This document shows, piece by piece, positions 43,953-53,511 of a stretch of DNA of 64,000 nucleotides; the stretch's first letter is position 1; each line of letters begins with the position of its first letter. The stretch is taken from NCBI RefSeq assembly GCF_023702635.1, contig NZ_CP098455.1, positions 1,054,001 to 1,118,000 on the forward strand, given 5' to 3'. The DNA comes from Spongiibacter taiwanensis. GTDB taxonomy: Bacteria; Pseudomonadota; Gammaproteobacteria; Pseudomonadales; Spongiibacteraceae. The translations under genes were made by a program, and so were the position numbers. The notes under the pieces were generated by a model. The model was not told where the DNA came from. It ran no database searches and saw nothing but the letters and a program-made list of their open reading frames with translations.

Positions 43953-46695
43953 CCCTGCGGCAGGGCGCTGGCGACTGTGGCTAAGCGCCCTGGTTATTCT
44001 GTTGATGTCGGTTGCCGCTCAGGCCGCCCCGGTATTCATCTTGGACGAGGGCTATGAGGATCGTTCACTCACCGACTTCACCGATATTCTCAACGACCCA
44101 AATCACGAACTCGGCATTAACCAGGTTGTCCGCCCACCGATAGCCGGTCGTTTTCGTCCCGCCGAGCAGGGCGACCTCACCCTCACCAAGCCCGGCAATG
44201 TGTTGTGGCTGCGTTTTACACTTCACAATCGCAGCGCCGAACCCGCACTGCATATTCTGCAAATTCTCCCGGCCGGATTATCGGACACCGAACTCTATCG
44301 CGACGGCCAGCAGCTTCCGCAAACCGAGCTGCCGGGCCGGCAGGTAAAGCGCAGCCTGCGCTTGTACACCCTGAAGACCTCCGCCGGCGAAACAGCCACC
44401 TTTCATCTTCGCCTCAGCAGCCCGGTAGAACAGCAATTTGCCATCAAGCTTTACGATTACGCCAGCCTGATCAGCAAGGTGAGCAACCAGGAAATTACCA
44501 CGGCGATTTTCATGGGCATTTTGCTGGCGGTTATTGTTTTCACCGGTGTTAGAACACTGCTTTTTCGCGATGGCCTGTTCGCCGCGTTAAGCGCCCACTG
44601 TTTACTGCTCATCCTTTACCACTGCCTGGCCTGGGGGTACATCGGCGAGGCCCAAGGCCTGCTGCCGCCCTGGCAAGACACCAGCATGACCTTGCTGTGT
44701 TTGTTGCTGGCCCTCTGCGAAATCAGCTACGCCCTGCTTTTCCCCTTGTACCGACAGGACCGCCCCAGCCGATGGCCGCAGCTGCTGCACGGCCTGATCG
44801 GCTTGAACCTGGTGGCCCTGGCTGCGCTCCTGCTGCTCGGTGGGCGCATTGCCAACCTGGTTGTCATCACCGTTCTTCCTATCACCGCCATCAGCCTGGC
44901 ATTAACCGCACTGACCAGCTTTTTGGTCAGCTACAGCCGCATGACCCTCTGCTACCTGGCCACCCGGGTCGCCATCACCCTGGTATACGTCATTGGCCTG
45001 CTAGCTTACCGGGGTGAGCTCGTCAGTCTCGATACCATCAATTTTTTCCTCATGGCCAGCGCCACGGGAGCCGCCCTGGTGCACACCGCGCTGGTGCTAG
45101 CCCGACACCGGGAACGCCAACGTCAGCAGTCTGAAGAAACCCAGCGGATTGCCGTTCTCGGGGAAGTAAGCCGGGCAAAAACCGATATTGTCGCGCGTAT
45201 TACCCACGATATTCGCACCCCGGTCAGCGCGATGCTCGGCGCGTCAGAGCTGCTGGAAGAGACCCAGATCAGTGACAATCAGCGGGACTACCTCCACACC
45301 CTGCAGCGCGCCAGTCAGGAGTTGGTTCAGTTGCTCGAAGAGGCGGGTCAGAGCGCCCGCTTTAATGAAAACGATGTCGAGCTCAAGCAACAGGTTATTC
45401 ACCTTCCCGAATTGATCGACGAGACACTGTCGGGCTTCAAGAATATCGCCGCGGAACGCAGCCTCGATCTTATTTGCGATATCGCCCCCGAACTACGCGA
45501 ACGGGTATTAGGCGACCCCTCCCGGATTAAACAGCTGATCAGCCATGCCATGAACAGCGCCCTGGACCACAGTGAGTCGGGCCACATTTTGCTGCGCGTG
45601 AGCCCCGGGGAAACCAGCATCGAACAGATCGACTTTGAAATAAGCCACCTCGGCCGCCCCTTCACCCAAAAAGAACGCAATGTGCTCAACCACAGTAATA
45701 CTGGTGAAGACAGCCGCATCAACCCCCGCTTCGCCATTATCGGTCAGCTGGTTCAGCTGATGGGCGGCCGGGTCAACGCCAGATCCAGCACCCAGGGGGT
45801 GAACAGCCTGTATTTCAGCCTGTTTCTGGGCCTTGCCCCGGAGACCAAAGCAAGCACTAGCCGCCTGCCGGAGCTGCAAAACAGACGGATTCTGGTGGTC
45901 GACAACAATCAGACCTTTTGCGACGTTATCTGCAAACATTGCCAGCACTGGGGCATGGAGGTCTTCGCGGCCCAGTCTGCTCAGGCGGCACTGGCCCAAA
46001 TCCGGAACCAGATCGTCATTCACCAACCCATTGATATTTTGCTGCTGGATTACAACCTGGCCAGTGCCGACGGCCTGACCTTTGCCCAGCGCCTCTCCAA
46101 CGAACTGGACGCCAATCAACTGCCACTGATCATGCTGTTGGCCCACAGCAATATCCACCTGGAAAAGAGTGCGCTGGCAAATGCCGGGGTTCGTCGGGTG
46201 CTGGCCAAACCCGTTAGCGGTACCGCCCTGCGTAGTGCCCTGTCGACAGAGCTGCACTTTGACGCGAGCAAGCACCTGAACAAACCCCAGCCCAAGCGGG
46301 GCGCCAAGTTGCAGTGTCTGGTTGCAGAGGACAACCCCACCAACGCCCAGGTACTGACCGGGATGCTCGCCAAGCTCGGCATTGAGGTGACCCTGGTCGA
46401 TAATGGTCAGCAAGCCGTCAGCACCTATATGCGCAAGGACTTCGATCTGGTGTTTATGGATATCGAAATGCCGATCATGGATGGCGTAGAAGCCACTCGG
46501 CTCATTCGCGGCTTTGAGCGAGACCAACGCACCATCCACACCCCGATCTTTGGCCTGACCGCAAATGCGCTGGACGAGCAACGCGATATTTATCTGCAAG
46601 CCGGGATGGACCTTCACTTGATCAAGCCACTGCGCATGTGGGAGCTGGAGGAGGCGATAAATCGCTGGACAGATATCGAACTGGACACTCCCTGA
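43903..46695 (+). CDS. RetS-like hybrid sensor kinase (7TMR-DISM, HisKA, HATPase, two receivers)
   Basis: The 930-residue protein has a signal/anchor helix, a periplasmic 7TMR-DISMED2 domain (about 45-185), seven membrane helices (about 200-400), a HisKA domain with the His435 motif ITHDIRTPVSAML, an HATPase region and two receivers (REC1 about 665-780; REC2 about 805-920 with LVAEDN, MDIEMP and LIKPL). This architecture and its place after purD are those of Pseudomonas RetS, which controls the GacS/GacA switch. The HATPase lacks a canonical DxGxG box. ATG 43903 overlaps purD by 50 bp; a later start is not excluded. Confidence 0.85.
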   Translation: MPSTAPTSLTAPLPGNNPAAGRWRLWLSALVILLMSVAAQAAPVFILDEGYEDRSLTDFTDILNDPNHELGINQVVRPPIAGRFRPAEQGDLTLTKPGNVLWLRFTLHNRSAEPALHILQILPAGLSDTELYRDGQQLPQTELPGRQVKRSLRLYTLKTSAGETATFHLRLSSPVEQQFAIKLYDYASLISKVSNQEITTAIFMGILLAVIVFTGVRTLLFRDGLFAALSAHCLLLILYHCLAWGYIGEAQGLLPPWQDTSMTLLCLLLALCEISYALLFPLYRQDRPSRWPQLLHGLIGLNLVALAALLLLGGRIANLVVITVLPITAISLALTALTSFLVSYSRMTLCYLATRVAITLVYVIGLLAYRGELVSLDTINFFLMASATGAALVHTALVLARHRERQRQQSEETQRIAVLGEVSRAKTDIVARITHDIRTPVSAMLGASELLEETQISDNQRDYLHTLQRASQELVQLLEEAGQSARFNENDVELKQQVIHLPELIDETLSGFKNIAAERSLDLICDIAPELRERVLGDPSRIKQLISHAMNSALDHSESGHILLRVSPGETSIEQIDFEISHLGRPFTQKERNVLNHSNTGEDSRINPRFAIIGQLVQLMGGRVNARSSTQGVNSLYFSLFLGLAPETKASTSRLPELQNRRILVVDNNQTFCDVICKHCQHWGMEVFAAQSAQAALAQIRNQIVIHQPIDILLLDYNLASADGLTFAQRLSNELDANQLPLIMLLAHSNIHLEKSALANAGVRRVLAKPVSGTALRSALSTELHFDASKHLNKPQPKRGAKLQCLVAEDNPTNAQVLTGMLAKLGIEVTLVDNGQQAVSTYMRKDFDLVFMDIEMPIMDGVEATRLIRGFERDQRTIHTPIFGLTANALDEQRDIYLQAGMDLHLIKPLRMWELEEAINRWTDIELDTP

Positions 46696-46728
46696 TCGGT
46701 TATACTGGACCGGCTGACGGGAGGAGTT

Positions 46729-47364
46729 ATGAGCAGACAATTTTCATTCTTGGATCAGGCGCTAATCGGCGCCGACCGCAGCCTGAAAACCTTAATCAAA
46801 GGCAGCGCCAGAGCCGCCAGAGCGACCCCTTCCGGCCGGGAATCAACCGCCGATCAACAGCAACGGCGCCATATCGCTGGCCTGATGCGCATCAACCACA
46901 CCGGCGAGGTATGTGCCCAAGCGCTCTATCAGGGTCAGGCGCTGACCGCCAGATCACCCGACGTCAAACAGGCCATGGCCCAGTCCGCCGTCGAGGAAGT
47001 TGATCACCTGGCCTGGTGCGAAACCCGGCTGCACGAATTAGGCGCCAATACTAGCGTCCTCAACCCGCTGTTTTACGCGGCCTCCTTCACCATTGGCGCC
47101 GTCGCAGGCGCCGCTGGCGACCGCATTAGCCTGGGATTTGTTGCCGCCACTGAAGATCAGGTGTGCCAACACTTGCGAGAGCACCTGGAGGAAATTCCAG
47201 CGGACGACGAGAAAAGCCGCGCAATTCTGAGCCAGATGTTGGAAGACGAAGCAGACCATGCGGGCAAGGCCCTGGCGGCGGGCGGACAGGTCTTTCCCAG
47301 ACCGGTTAAACGGGTGATGACCTTGATGTCGAAGGTGATGACCAGCACCACCTACCGAATCTGA
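46729..47364 (+). CDS. coq7: Demethoxyubiquinone hydroxylase Coq7
   Basis: Coq7 is a di-iron monooxygenase adding the C5 hydroxyl in ubiquinone synthesis. The 211-residue product has both iron-binding E-x2-H-type helix pairs: [33 protein letters not shown] and [17 protein letters not shown] near the C-terminus. It resembles pseudomonad Coq7 rather than the UbiF flavin enzyme. It lies 33 bp after the sensor kinase gene. Confidence 0.94.
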   Translation: MSRQFSFLDQALIGADRSLKTLIKGSARAARATPSGRESTADQQQRRHIAGLMRINHTGEVCAQALYQGQALTARSPDVKQAMAQSAVEEVDHLAWCETRLHELGANTSVLNPLFYAASFTIGAVAGAAGDRISLGFVAATEDQVCQHLREHLEEIPADDEKSRAILSQMLEDEADHAGKALAAGGQVFPRPVKRVMTLMSKVMTSTTYRI

Positions 47365-47382
47365 ATTCGGGCGGGTGACCCC

Positions 47383-47790
47383 TCAGAATTTATCGGCAAT
47401 CGGCGGATGGTGGATTAATTGCACCATATTGCCGTCGGGGTCCAGGCAGTAAAAACTGCGCGCGCCATCGCGATGAGTACGTGGCGCCGCCGTCACCTCA
47501 ACATCGTGCGCCAGCAAAAAATCGTGCCACGCATCGACATCTGCCGCTGCTTTTAACACAAAACCAATGTGGTCGAGACGCTGACCCGCAATGGGCCGGG
47601 CCTCGCCGCGGTAGCGGTGCAAGGCCAGATTATCGCTGCCGGAACACAAATAGACATTGTCCTCATCCGGCTGCCATTCCACCGCCATCCCCATCAGATC
47701 GCGATAAAACCACAGCGTCTTGTCGAACTCCGCAACAAAGAGTGCCACATGACGCATACCACCGTGGGCCGGGGGGCGAGGAGAACTCAT
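47383..47790 (-). CDS. VOC-superfamily (glyoxalase/dioxygenase fold) protein
   Basis: The 135-residue product is a single vicinal-oxygen-chelate domain built of two beta-alpha-beta3 units: MRHVALFVAEFDKTLWFYRDLMGM and RLDHIGFVLKAAADVDAWHDFLLAHDVEV, ending with CLDPDGNMVQLI. The His and Glu/Gln expected for a metal site are partly visible (MRHVAL, MVQLI, RLDHIGF). The substrate is unknown; it is not a canonical glyoxalase I. Its ATG directly adjoins the osmC stop, suggesting a joint transcript. Confidence 0.8.
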   Translation of the reverse strand: MSSPRPPAHGGMRHVALFVAEFDKTLWFYRDLMGMAVEWQPDEDNVYLCSGSDNLALHRYRGEARPIAGQRLDHIGFVLKAAADVDAWHDFLLAHDVEVTAAPRTHRDGARSFYCLDPDGNMVQLIHHPPIADKF

Positions 47791-48213
47791 TTACACCACC
47801 TCAACAATCTCGAAACTATGACTGACTTTAACACCGGCCTTTTCCATCATGATCGAAGCGGAGCAGTACTTCTCGGCAGACAGCTCCACCGCCCGCTTCA
47901 CATGATTTTCTTTCAGGGCTTTGCCAGTTACCACAAAGGTGAGATGAATTTCCGTGAACACAGCGGGCACGGCATCGGCGCGGGTTGCGGCCAGCTCGCA
48001 GCGACAATCCACCACCTCCTGGCGGGACTTTTTCAGCATGCTCATCACATCAAAGGAGGCGCAGCCGCCCATCCCAATCAGCAACATTTCCATCGGCCGA
48101 ATACCCATATTACGACCGCCGTGGTCTTCTGGACCATCCATCACAACAGCATGGCCGCTGCCTGACTCGCCCAGAAACATTGCCCCATCAACCCACTTCA
48201 CTGTAGCCTTCAT
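47791..48213 (-). CDS. OsmC family protein (YhfA-like)
   Basis: The 140-residue product has the two redox-active cysteines of the OsmC fold, in LLIGMGGCASFDVMSMLKK and VELSAEKYCSASIMMEKAG. OsmC-type peroxidases reduce organic hydroperoxides, but the YhfA branch, next to crp in many gammaproteobacteria, has no proven role. The start at 48213 (MKATVKWVDG) is preferred over a longer frame because the family begins MKATVKW. It is divergent from crp. Confidence 0.88.
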   Translation of the reverse strand: MKATVKWVDGAMFLGESGSGHAVVMDGPEDHGGRNMGIRPMEMLLIGMGGCASFDVMSMLKKSRQEVVDCRCELAATRADAVPAVFTEIHLTFVVTGKALKENHVKRAVELSAEKYCSASIMMEKAGVKVSHSFEIVEVV

Positions 48214-48347
48214 TACGTCCCCGAGATGCTGTAACAAAATGGGCAGCTTATCACAGCACCGGTATTCAAGCTCGCCATTACCGGCGAAGCACGGCATACT
48301 TGAAGGGATAACAACGACACAATTCGCTAGCCATAGAGACACCGCCT

Positions 48348-48986
48348 GTGTTCAACACTTTGAATCGCGACATTCCTAATCTCGACAATTTCCTGAAGCA
48401 GTGCCACCGGCGTCGGTATCCAAGTAAAAGCACCCTGATTTACGCAGGCGATGACAGCGACGCGCTTTACTACATTATTGACGGCTCCGTGACCGTCATC
48501 ATTGAAGATGACGAAGGCCGCGAAATGATCGTTGCCTATCTCAACAAAGGCGATTTCTTCGGCGAGATGGGGGTGTTTGATGAGGAAATTCCCGCCACCC
48601 GCAGTGCCTGGGTTAAAAGCCGCACCGAATGCGAAATTGCCGAAATCAGCTACAGCAAGTTCCGCGAACTGCGCGATCAATACCCCGACATCCTCGCCGC
48701 CCTGGGTCGGCAAATGGCCAAGCGCCTGCGTCTGACCACCCGCAAGGTTGGCGACCTCGCTTTTCTGGACGTGACTGGCCGGGTGGCTCGCACACTTCTC
48801 GACCTGTGCAAACAGCCTGATGCAATGACCCACCCCGACGGCATGCAGATCAAGATTACCCGGCAGGAAATTGGCCGCATTGTGGGCTGCTCGCGGGAGA
48901 TGGTTGGCCGGGTGCTCAAGACCCTTGAAGAGCAGGGTCTGGTGCAGGTTAAGGGTAAGACAATGGTGGTATACGGCACCCGGTAG
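48348..48986 (+). CDS. crp: cAMP receptor protein Crp/Vfr
   Basis: The 212-residue product is a cAMP-responsive transcription regulator; the Pseudomonas orthologue Vfr controls virulence and motility genes. It has the cyclic-nucleotide-binding pocket [22 protein letters not shown], with the Arg-Ser pair that contacts the cAMP phosphate, then the dimer helix and the [31 protein letters not shown]. The start is GTG 48348; no ATG is suitable. Length is typical (210-214). Confidence 0.94.
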   Translation: MFNTLNRDIPNLDNFLKQCHRRRYPSKSTLIYAGDDSDALYYIIDGSVTVIIEDDEGREMIVAYLNKGDFFGEMGVFDEEIPATRSAWVKSRTECEIAEISYSKFRELRDQYPDILAALGRQMAKRLRLTTRKVGDLAFLDVTGRVARTLLDLCKQPDAMTHPDGMQIKITRQEIGRIVGCSREMVGRVLKTLEEQGLVQVKGKTMVVYGTR

Positions 48987-49116
48987 GTTTTGTGCCGCTG
49001 TTGCGGCGACGATTTTGATTTTCTCTAAAAGGGGCTTTTGGCCTCTTTTTCTTTGGCTTCCTGGTTGATTGGCGCTGACGGCCGCCAGGAATGCTTGTCT
49101 AGTGATAGCAACGGTT

Positions 49117-49132
49117 TCGCCCAGCTGGGCGA
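49117..49132. repeat. Copy of the TCGCCCAGCTGGGCGA palindrome
   Basis: The same 16-bp palindrome as at 25381 and 27197, with an extra GGTTT before it and AA after it. It lies in the gap between crp and ilvN. Confidence 0.8.
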
Positions 49133-49193
49133 AATAATGACTATCGGAACAAGAAACGCCCAAACAATGCACCTCTGCCCCAAGCCCACAAAC

Positions 49194-49218
49194 AACAAAA
49201 AGGGGCCGAAAGGCCCCT
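49194..49218 (-). terminator. Terminator of the ilvIN operon
   Basis: On the minus strand AGGGGCC-TTTC-GGCCCCT is followed by a run of Ts then GTTG. It lies about 30 bp after the ilvN stop. Confidence 0.85.
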
Positions 49219-49247
49219 ATAAATCCATTGCAGATTAAACGCTCAGC

Positions 49248-49739
49248 TTACAAGCTGAGCACCTTCTCCCCGCGGGCAATACCGGAAACCCCGCTGCGCA
49301 CCACTTCCATAATGGCCGCTTCACCAACCGCCTCCAGAAAGGAGTCCAGCTTGTCGGCAGCACCAGTCACCTGAATGGTATAAACGCTGGGGCCAACATC
49401 CACGATCTGGCCGCGAAAAATATCCGTGCAGCGCTTGATCTCTGCCCGCTGGGCACCGGTCGCACGCACTTTCACCAGCATCAGCTCCCGCTCAATGTGG
49501 GCGCCTTCCGACAGGTCGACCAACTTCACCACATCGACCAGCCGGTTGAGGTGCTTGGTGATCTGCTCAATCTTGTGATCGTCACCCACAGTGGTCAGGG
49601 TTAACCGGGACAGGGTTTTGTCCTCGGTAGGCGCCACATTCAAGGTCTCGATGTTGTACCCGCGCTGGGAGAACAAGCCAACCACCCGAGACAAGGCGCC
49701 GGGTTCATTTTCCAACAATACCGAAATAATACGCCGCAT
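49248..49739 (-). CDS. ilvN: Acetolactate synthase small (regulatory) subunit
   Basis: The small subunit confers valine feedback inhibition on acetolactate synthase. From ATG 49739 the product is 163 residues: ACT domain 1 (RRIISVLLENEPGALSRVVGLFSQRGYNIETL) and a C-terminal ACT-like half. Its ATG overlaps the ilvI TGA (ATGA), so it is translationally coupled to the catalytic subunit. The symbol ilvH would be equally valid. Confidence 0.95.
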   Translation of the reverse strand: MRRIISVLLENEPGALSRVVGLFSQRGYNIETLNVAPTEDKTLSRLTLTTVGDDHKIEQITKHLNRLVDVVKLVDLSEGAHIERELMLVKVRATGAQRAEIKRCTDIFRGQIVDVGPSVYTIQVTGAADKLDSFLEAVGEAAIMEVVRSGVSGIARGEKVLSL

Positions 49740-51505
49740 CAGGTCCGCTCCGTCTTGCTCAACCACATATCCCGCATGCTGCCGTTAGGGGCAATCTGCA
49801 TGGGATACACATGCTCATGGGGATCGACATGGATATCCATGAACACCAACTCGTCCTTGCGGGCAAAGGCTTCTTTCATCGCTTCGTCCAGATCAGACAG
49901 CTGGGTCACCTTGATGCCAACGTGGTGATAGGCTTCGGTCAGTTTGATGAAATCTGGCAGCGAATCTTCATACACGCTCTGGGAATAGCGACCTTCGTAC
50001 TGCATGTCCTGCCACTGTTTCACCATCCCCAAGTAGCCGTTGTACAGATTCAGAATTTTCACCGGAATCTTGTACTGGGCGCAGGTGGACAGCTCCTGAA
50101 TATTCATCTGGATACTGCCTTCACCCGTCACACAGGCAACGTCCGCATCCGGGAAGGCCAGCTTGACCCCCATTGCCGCCGGCAGACCAAAGCCCATCGT
50201 GCCCAGGCCACCGGAGTTAATCCAACGACGTGGATGGTTAAAGCGATAGTACTGGGCAGCAAACATCTGGTGTTGACCCACGTCCGAGGTCACGTAGGCC
50301 TCGCCCTTGGTCACCCGCCACAATGACTCAATAACCTGCTGCGGTTTGATATGGGGGGTATCCAGATCGTAGCGCGGCTTGGTCCACAGGCCGTGGTGAT
50401 CACGCCACTCATCAATTTGTGTCCACCAGTGGGATAACGCTTCCTGGTCTGGCAGCGAGCTGTCCTGAGCGCGGAGCTCAGCCACCACACTGATCAAATC
50501 TGTCAGAACAGCATCAACCGGCCCGACAATGGGCACGTCCGCCGCGATGGTTTTGGAGATCGACGCGGGATCGATATCAATATGAATGATCTTGGCACCG
50601 GGACAGAATTTCGAGGTGGTATTGGTCACCCGGTCATCAAACCGCGCCCCCACTGCCAGAATCACATCGCTGTGATGCATGGCATTGTTGGCCTCATAAA
50701 AACCGTGCATCCCCAACATGCCCAAAAACTGGCGGTCATCGCCGGGGTATGCCCCCAATCCCATCAGCGTATTGGTTACCGGGAAGTTCAGCGTGCGGGC
50801 CAGGTCGGTCAACTGCTTGGCAGCGTTACCCTGAATGACGCCGCCACCGGCATAAATCACTGGACGGCGGGCAGACAGCAGCAAACTCGCTGCCTTTTTA
50901 ATCTGACCCGAATGCCCTCTCGCAGCCGGTGTGTAGGACCGCATTTTGACTTTCTTCGGGTAGTGGTACTCGAATTTGTCGTGGGGGTTAGTCAGATCTT
51001 TCGGCAGATCGACTACCACCGGGCCGGGCCGACCGGAGCTGGCAATATAGAAGGCCTTCTTGATGATTTCAGGAATCTCAGCGGTGGTCTTCACCTGGAA
51101 GCTGTGTTTCACGATGGGACGCGAAATCCCCATCATGTCGGTTTCCTGGAAGGCATCCTCACCGATCAGGTGACTCATGACCTGGCCAGACAGCACCACC
51201 ATGGGAATGGAATCCATGTAAGCCGTGGCAATACCGGTAATGGCATTGGTGGCACCAGGGCCGGAGGTCACCAGCACCACACCCGGCTTGCCGGTAGCAC
51301 GAGCGTAACCATCTGCCGCATGGGTGGCCGCCTGCTCGTGACGGACGAGAATATGCGGCACCTTGCACTTATTAAACAAGGCATCATAAATATGCAAAAC
51401 CGCCCCACCCGGATAGCCGAAGATGAATTCAACACCTTCGTCTTCCAGAGCGCGCGCGATCATTTCGCCGCCAGATAACAACTCCACTGAAAGTCCCTCA
51501 GTCAT
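49739..51505 (-). CDS. ilvI: Acetolactate synthase large (catalytic) subunit
   Basis: The 588-residue ThDP enzyme condenses two pyruvates, or pyruvate and 2-oxobutyrate, for valine, leucine and isoleucine. From ATG 51505 the domains are: ThDP Pyr domain with catalytic Glu in [18 protein letters not shown]-binding central domain, and ThDP PP domain with [15 protein letters not shown] and [15 protein letters not shown]. The ORF start at 51505 is chosen because the upstream frame lacks family sequence. A leader with a promoter and hairpin precedes it. Confidence 0.95.
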   Translation of the reverse strand: MTEGLSVELLSGGEMIARALEDEGVEFIFGYPGGAVLHIYDALFNKCKVPHILVRHEQAATHAADGYARATGKPGVVLVTSGPGATNAITGIATAYMDSIPMVVLSGQVMSHLIGEDAFQETDMMGISRPIVKHSFQVKTTAEIPEIIKKAFYIASSGRPGPVVVDLPKDLTNPHDKFEYHYPKKVKMRSYTPAARGHSGQIKKAASLLLSARRPVIYAGGGVIQGNAAKQLTDLARTLNFPVTNTLMGLGAYPGDDRQFLGMLGMHGFYEANNAMHHSDVILAVGARFDDRVTNTTSKFCPGAKIIHIDIDPASISKTIAADVPIVGPVDAVLTDLISVVAELRAQDSSLPDQEALSHWWTQIDEWRDHHGLWTKPRYDLDTPHIKPQQVIESLWRVTKGEAYVTSDVGQHQMFAAQYYRFNHPRRWINSGGLGTMGFGLPAAMGVKLAFPDADVACVTGEGSIQMNIQELSTCAQYKIPVKILNLYNGYLGMVKQWQDMQYEGRYSQSVYEDSLPDFIKLTEAYHHVGIKVTQLSDLDEAMKEAFARKDELVFMDIHVDPHEHVYPMQIAPNGSMRDMWLSKTERT

Positions 51506-51633
51506 TTTGCGAAAAAAATCTGTAAGCACACCGCAGCCAGAACCCGACATGGTCTGAGCGCCTGCTGGGCACTACAAGATACGAAACACATTACCACCGA
51601 GCAGGCAGAGGCCGGAGCTCGGGCGAAATGCCA

Positions 51634-51654
51634 AAAATGCCGCCATGCGGCGTT
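51634..51654 (-). terminator. Hairpin with T-run upstream of ilvI (possible attenuator)
   Basis: On the minus strand GCCGC-ATG-GCGGC is followed by ATTTTTGG, about 130 bp before ilvI. No other leftward gene ends here, so an attenuator is more likely than a terminator. Confidence 0.5.
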
Positions 51655-51829
51655 TCTTTTGCTTCGCGGGATAGGCGAAGCGGGCAATCTCGCAACACAG
51701 GTCATGTGTCTGCAGAGTGAATGGAACTACGTTAAGTAGCAGTTCGACGAGATGTGCCGAACTCTGTACGAGGCCGTAGGTAAACGGCGCGGAACACAGC
51801 CATTGCTTCCCCCTTGGGGAAGACCGGCT

Positions 51830-51858
51830 ATTTTTTAGCCTGAGCCCCAAGATGTCAA
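51830..51858 (-). promoter_or_regulatory. Likely ilvI operon promoter
   Basis: On the minus strand a perfect TTGACA (51858-51853) is followed after 15-17 bp by an A-rich TAAAAA/AAAAAT hexamer (51837-51830). Confidence 0.6.
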
Positions 51859-51973
51859 CACAAAATCCCGAGGAAAATGCCACGATGCGCCGCGAACCCG
51901 GTAATATCCACCATTCTCAACGGCGCGACGAATCTGCCATAATCCGACCACAGCCTGGAAGAGCCTCACCGAT

Positions 51974-52432
51974 ATGAAACGCCCACATTTCCGCAGTTTT
52001 GCTACTCTGTGCCTGTTTGTTTGTGCGACGGTGCTTTTGACACCGAGCAGCCTGGCTGGCAAAGAGGGCTACTACCGGTGGAAGGACGACGCAGGTGAAA
52101 CCCACTTTACCCAGCAACCTCCGCTGGGACGGCAATACCAGTTTATTGAAACCCGCGGCGGCGCCAGTGTGGTCAGCGATCCCTCCAGCGGTGACAGCGC
52201 TGGCAATGACGACGGTGCCAAAGCCGACGCCGCGCCACAACGGATGGAAGTGCTGCCCCCGAAAGACCCTGCCATTTGCAGCCAGGCGAAGAGCAACTTA
52301 CTGACCTTACAGAAAAATGGCGCCCGCATTCGCGTGACCGACCCCGACGGCACCGCACGTCTTCTCGACGAGAAGGAAGTGGCAGAGCAGAAACAACGGG
52401 CACAAGAAGCCATCGGCATTCACTGCGCTTAA
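51974..52432 (+). CDS. DUF4124-domain periplasmic protein
   Basis: The 152-residue product has a signal peptide (ending SSLAG) and a DUF4124 domain (YYRWKDDAGETHFTQQPPLG), common in small envelope proteins with unknown function. A long polar, low-complexity segment (about 65-90) and a C-terminal helix follow. It is divergent from ilvI. In pseudomonads a similar small gene lies upstream of ilvI, so the neighbourhood is conserved. Confidence 0.85.
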   Translation: MKRPHFRSFATLCLFVCATVLLTPSSLAGKEGYYRWKDDAGETHFTQQPPLGRQYQFIETRGGASVVSDPSSGDSAGNDDGAKADAAPQRMEVLPPKDPAICSQAKSNLLTLQKNGARIRVTDPDGTARLLDEKEVAEQKQRAQEAIGIHCA

Positions 52433-53511
52433 AGCCAATCCCCTGCCCGCTCAACGGCCCACATTACGCCCACCCCGGCCGCTAACACCAGCTGCACCGG
52501 CAACAGACGCTGAAACCAGCTTTGCTCACGCAGGGGGAACAACAGCGCAAGCGCCAAGGCCACCAAAACCAGCTGGCCCACCTCAATACCAATATTGAAA
52601 CTGGCCAGGGCAACCACCCGCAAACTACTCGCTGCCAGCAAATCCGCCAATACACTGGCAAAGCCAAAACCGTGGATCAAGCCAAACCCGAACGCCAAAT
52701 ACCGCTGCACATGCTGAGCGGGCCAGAACGCTAATGCCGCCGCAATACTGATGGAAATCGCAATGACCGTTTCCACCACAGCGATAGGAAACCGGACCCA
52801 GCCCATGGATGCCATTACCAGCGTAATACTGTGCGCCAGGGTAAAGGCACTGACCACCCATGCCAGTTCCCTCATGGTGTGGCCCAGCGTGTGCAAGCCG
52901 CTGCTGCGGCTCAGGGCAGGCAGCACCAGTACCAACAGAAACAGCACATGGTCGAAACCACCAACGAGGTGAATAACCCCTTGCCAGAAAAAGTTGCCCG
53001 CCGTCGCCCAAAGGGAGTGATCGCCACCCGTTAAGAACACCGTGTTCTGCTCCGGCGACAATACCCCGATACGCTCCCCCTCGGCATCGGCCAGTTTATA
53101 CAGCAGACGGTGCAGCGGGTCGCGTTCGAACAGCAGGTTATATTCCAGTAGCAGCGTGCCACCGGGGGACGCAAAGCAGGGGGAACTCAGGCGCCAACTG
53201 CTGTAGGGGCCATCACTGTGTTCACTGATCCCGCTCAGCCCTGCGACTAACGCGCACGCTCCAGATTGGGAAGAACGAAGTGACAGAGCAGATTCAACTC
53301 GCGCTGCAAATTCCGCCTGACTGGCAGTGAGCTCCCCCCAACGCAGCGCACCGTCGCCATCCAGGTCCATGTTCTGCAGGCGCAGCATGTCTACCAGCGC
53401 AATATCCAGGCGCAGTGAGCTTCCGTCAAAATAGAGGTAACTGTCGCTGGCCTTGTGCGCCCAACCGAACTGGCACCAGAGCAGCAGTACGACGACAACG
53501 AATTTAATCAA
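52429..53511 (-). CDS. HupE/UreJ-family membrane protein with periplasmic EF-hand loop
   Basis: From TTG 53511, which overlaps the TPR stop codon, the product is 360 residues: signal peptide (FVVVVLLLWCQFGWA), periplasmic N-domain (about 20-160) with a canonical 12-residue EF-hand loop, D-L-D-G-D-G at residues 49-54 with Glu60, then about seven membrane helices with HLVGGFDHVLFLLVL and GLIHGFGFASVL. HupE/UreJ relatives import nickel or cobalt for hydrogenase or urease; neither is here, so the cargo is unknown. ATG 53574 is an alternative start but would overlap the TPR gene by 67 bp and displace the signal peptide. Confidence 0.82.
   Translation of the reverse strand: MIKFVVVVLLLWCQFGWAHKASDSYLYFDGSSLRLDIALVDMLRLQNMDLDGDGALRWGELTASQAEFAARVESALSLRSSQSGACALVAGLSGISEHSDGPYSSWRLSSPCFASPGGTLLLEYNLLFERDPLHRLLYKLADAEGERIGVLSPEQNTVFLTGGDHSLWATAGNFFWQGVIHLVGGFDHVLFLLVLVLPALSRSSGLHTLGHTMRELAWVVSAFTLAHSITLVMASMGWVRFPIAVVETVIAISISIAAALAFWPAQHVQRYLAFGFGLIHGFGFASVLADLLAASSLRVVALASFNIGIEVGQLVLVALALALLFPLREQSWFQRLLPVQLVLAAGVGVMWAVERAGDWL

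Larger units (their letters stand above)
51506..51973. other. Gene-free region between ilvI and the DUF4124 gene
   Basis: This 468-bp divergent intergenic region holds a leftward promoter and, between it and ilvI, two hairpins. One is GCCGC/GCGGC at 51640-51652 followed by ATTTTT on the minus strand; the other is GCTTCGC/GCGAAGC at 51661-51681. This layout suits attenuation of ilvI, but no Leu/Val/Ile-rich leader peptide with a start codon is visible. No gene is seen. Confidence 0.6.

Noticed and set aside
51572-51883. A minus-strand frame containing LVELLLNVV, considered as an ilv leader peptide
   Set aside because: No start codon lies between the likely transcription start and this stretch, and the frame continues far beyond the hairpin.
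51601-51900. A small stable RNA (6S, 4.5S or RNase P) between ilvI and the DUF4124 gene
   Set aside because: Hairpins are present but none of the conserved cores of these RNAs could be found.
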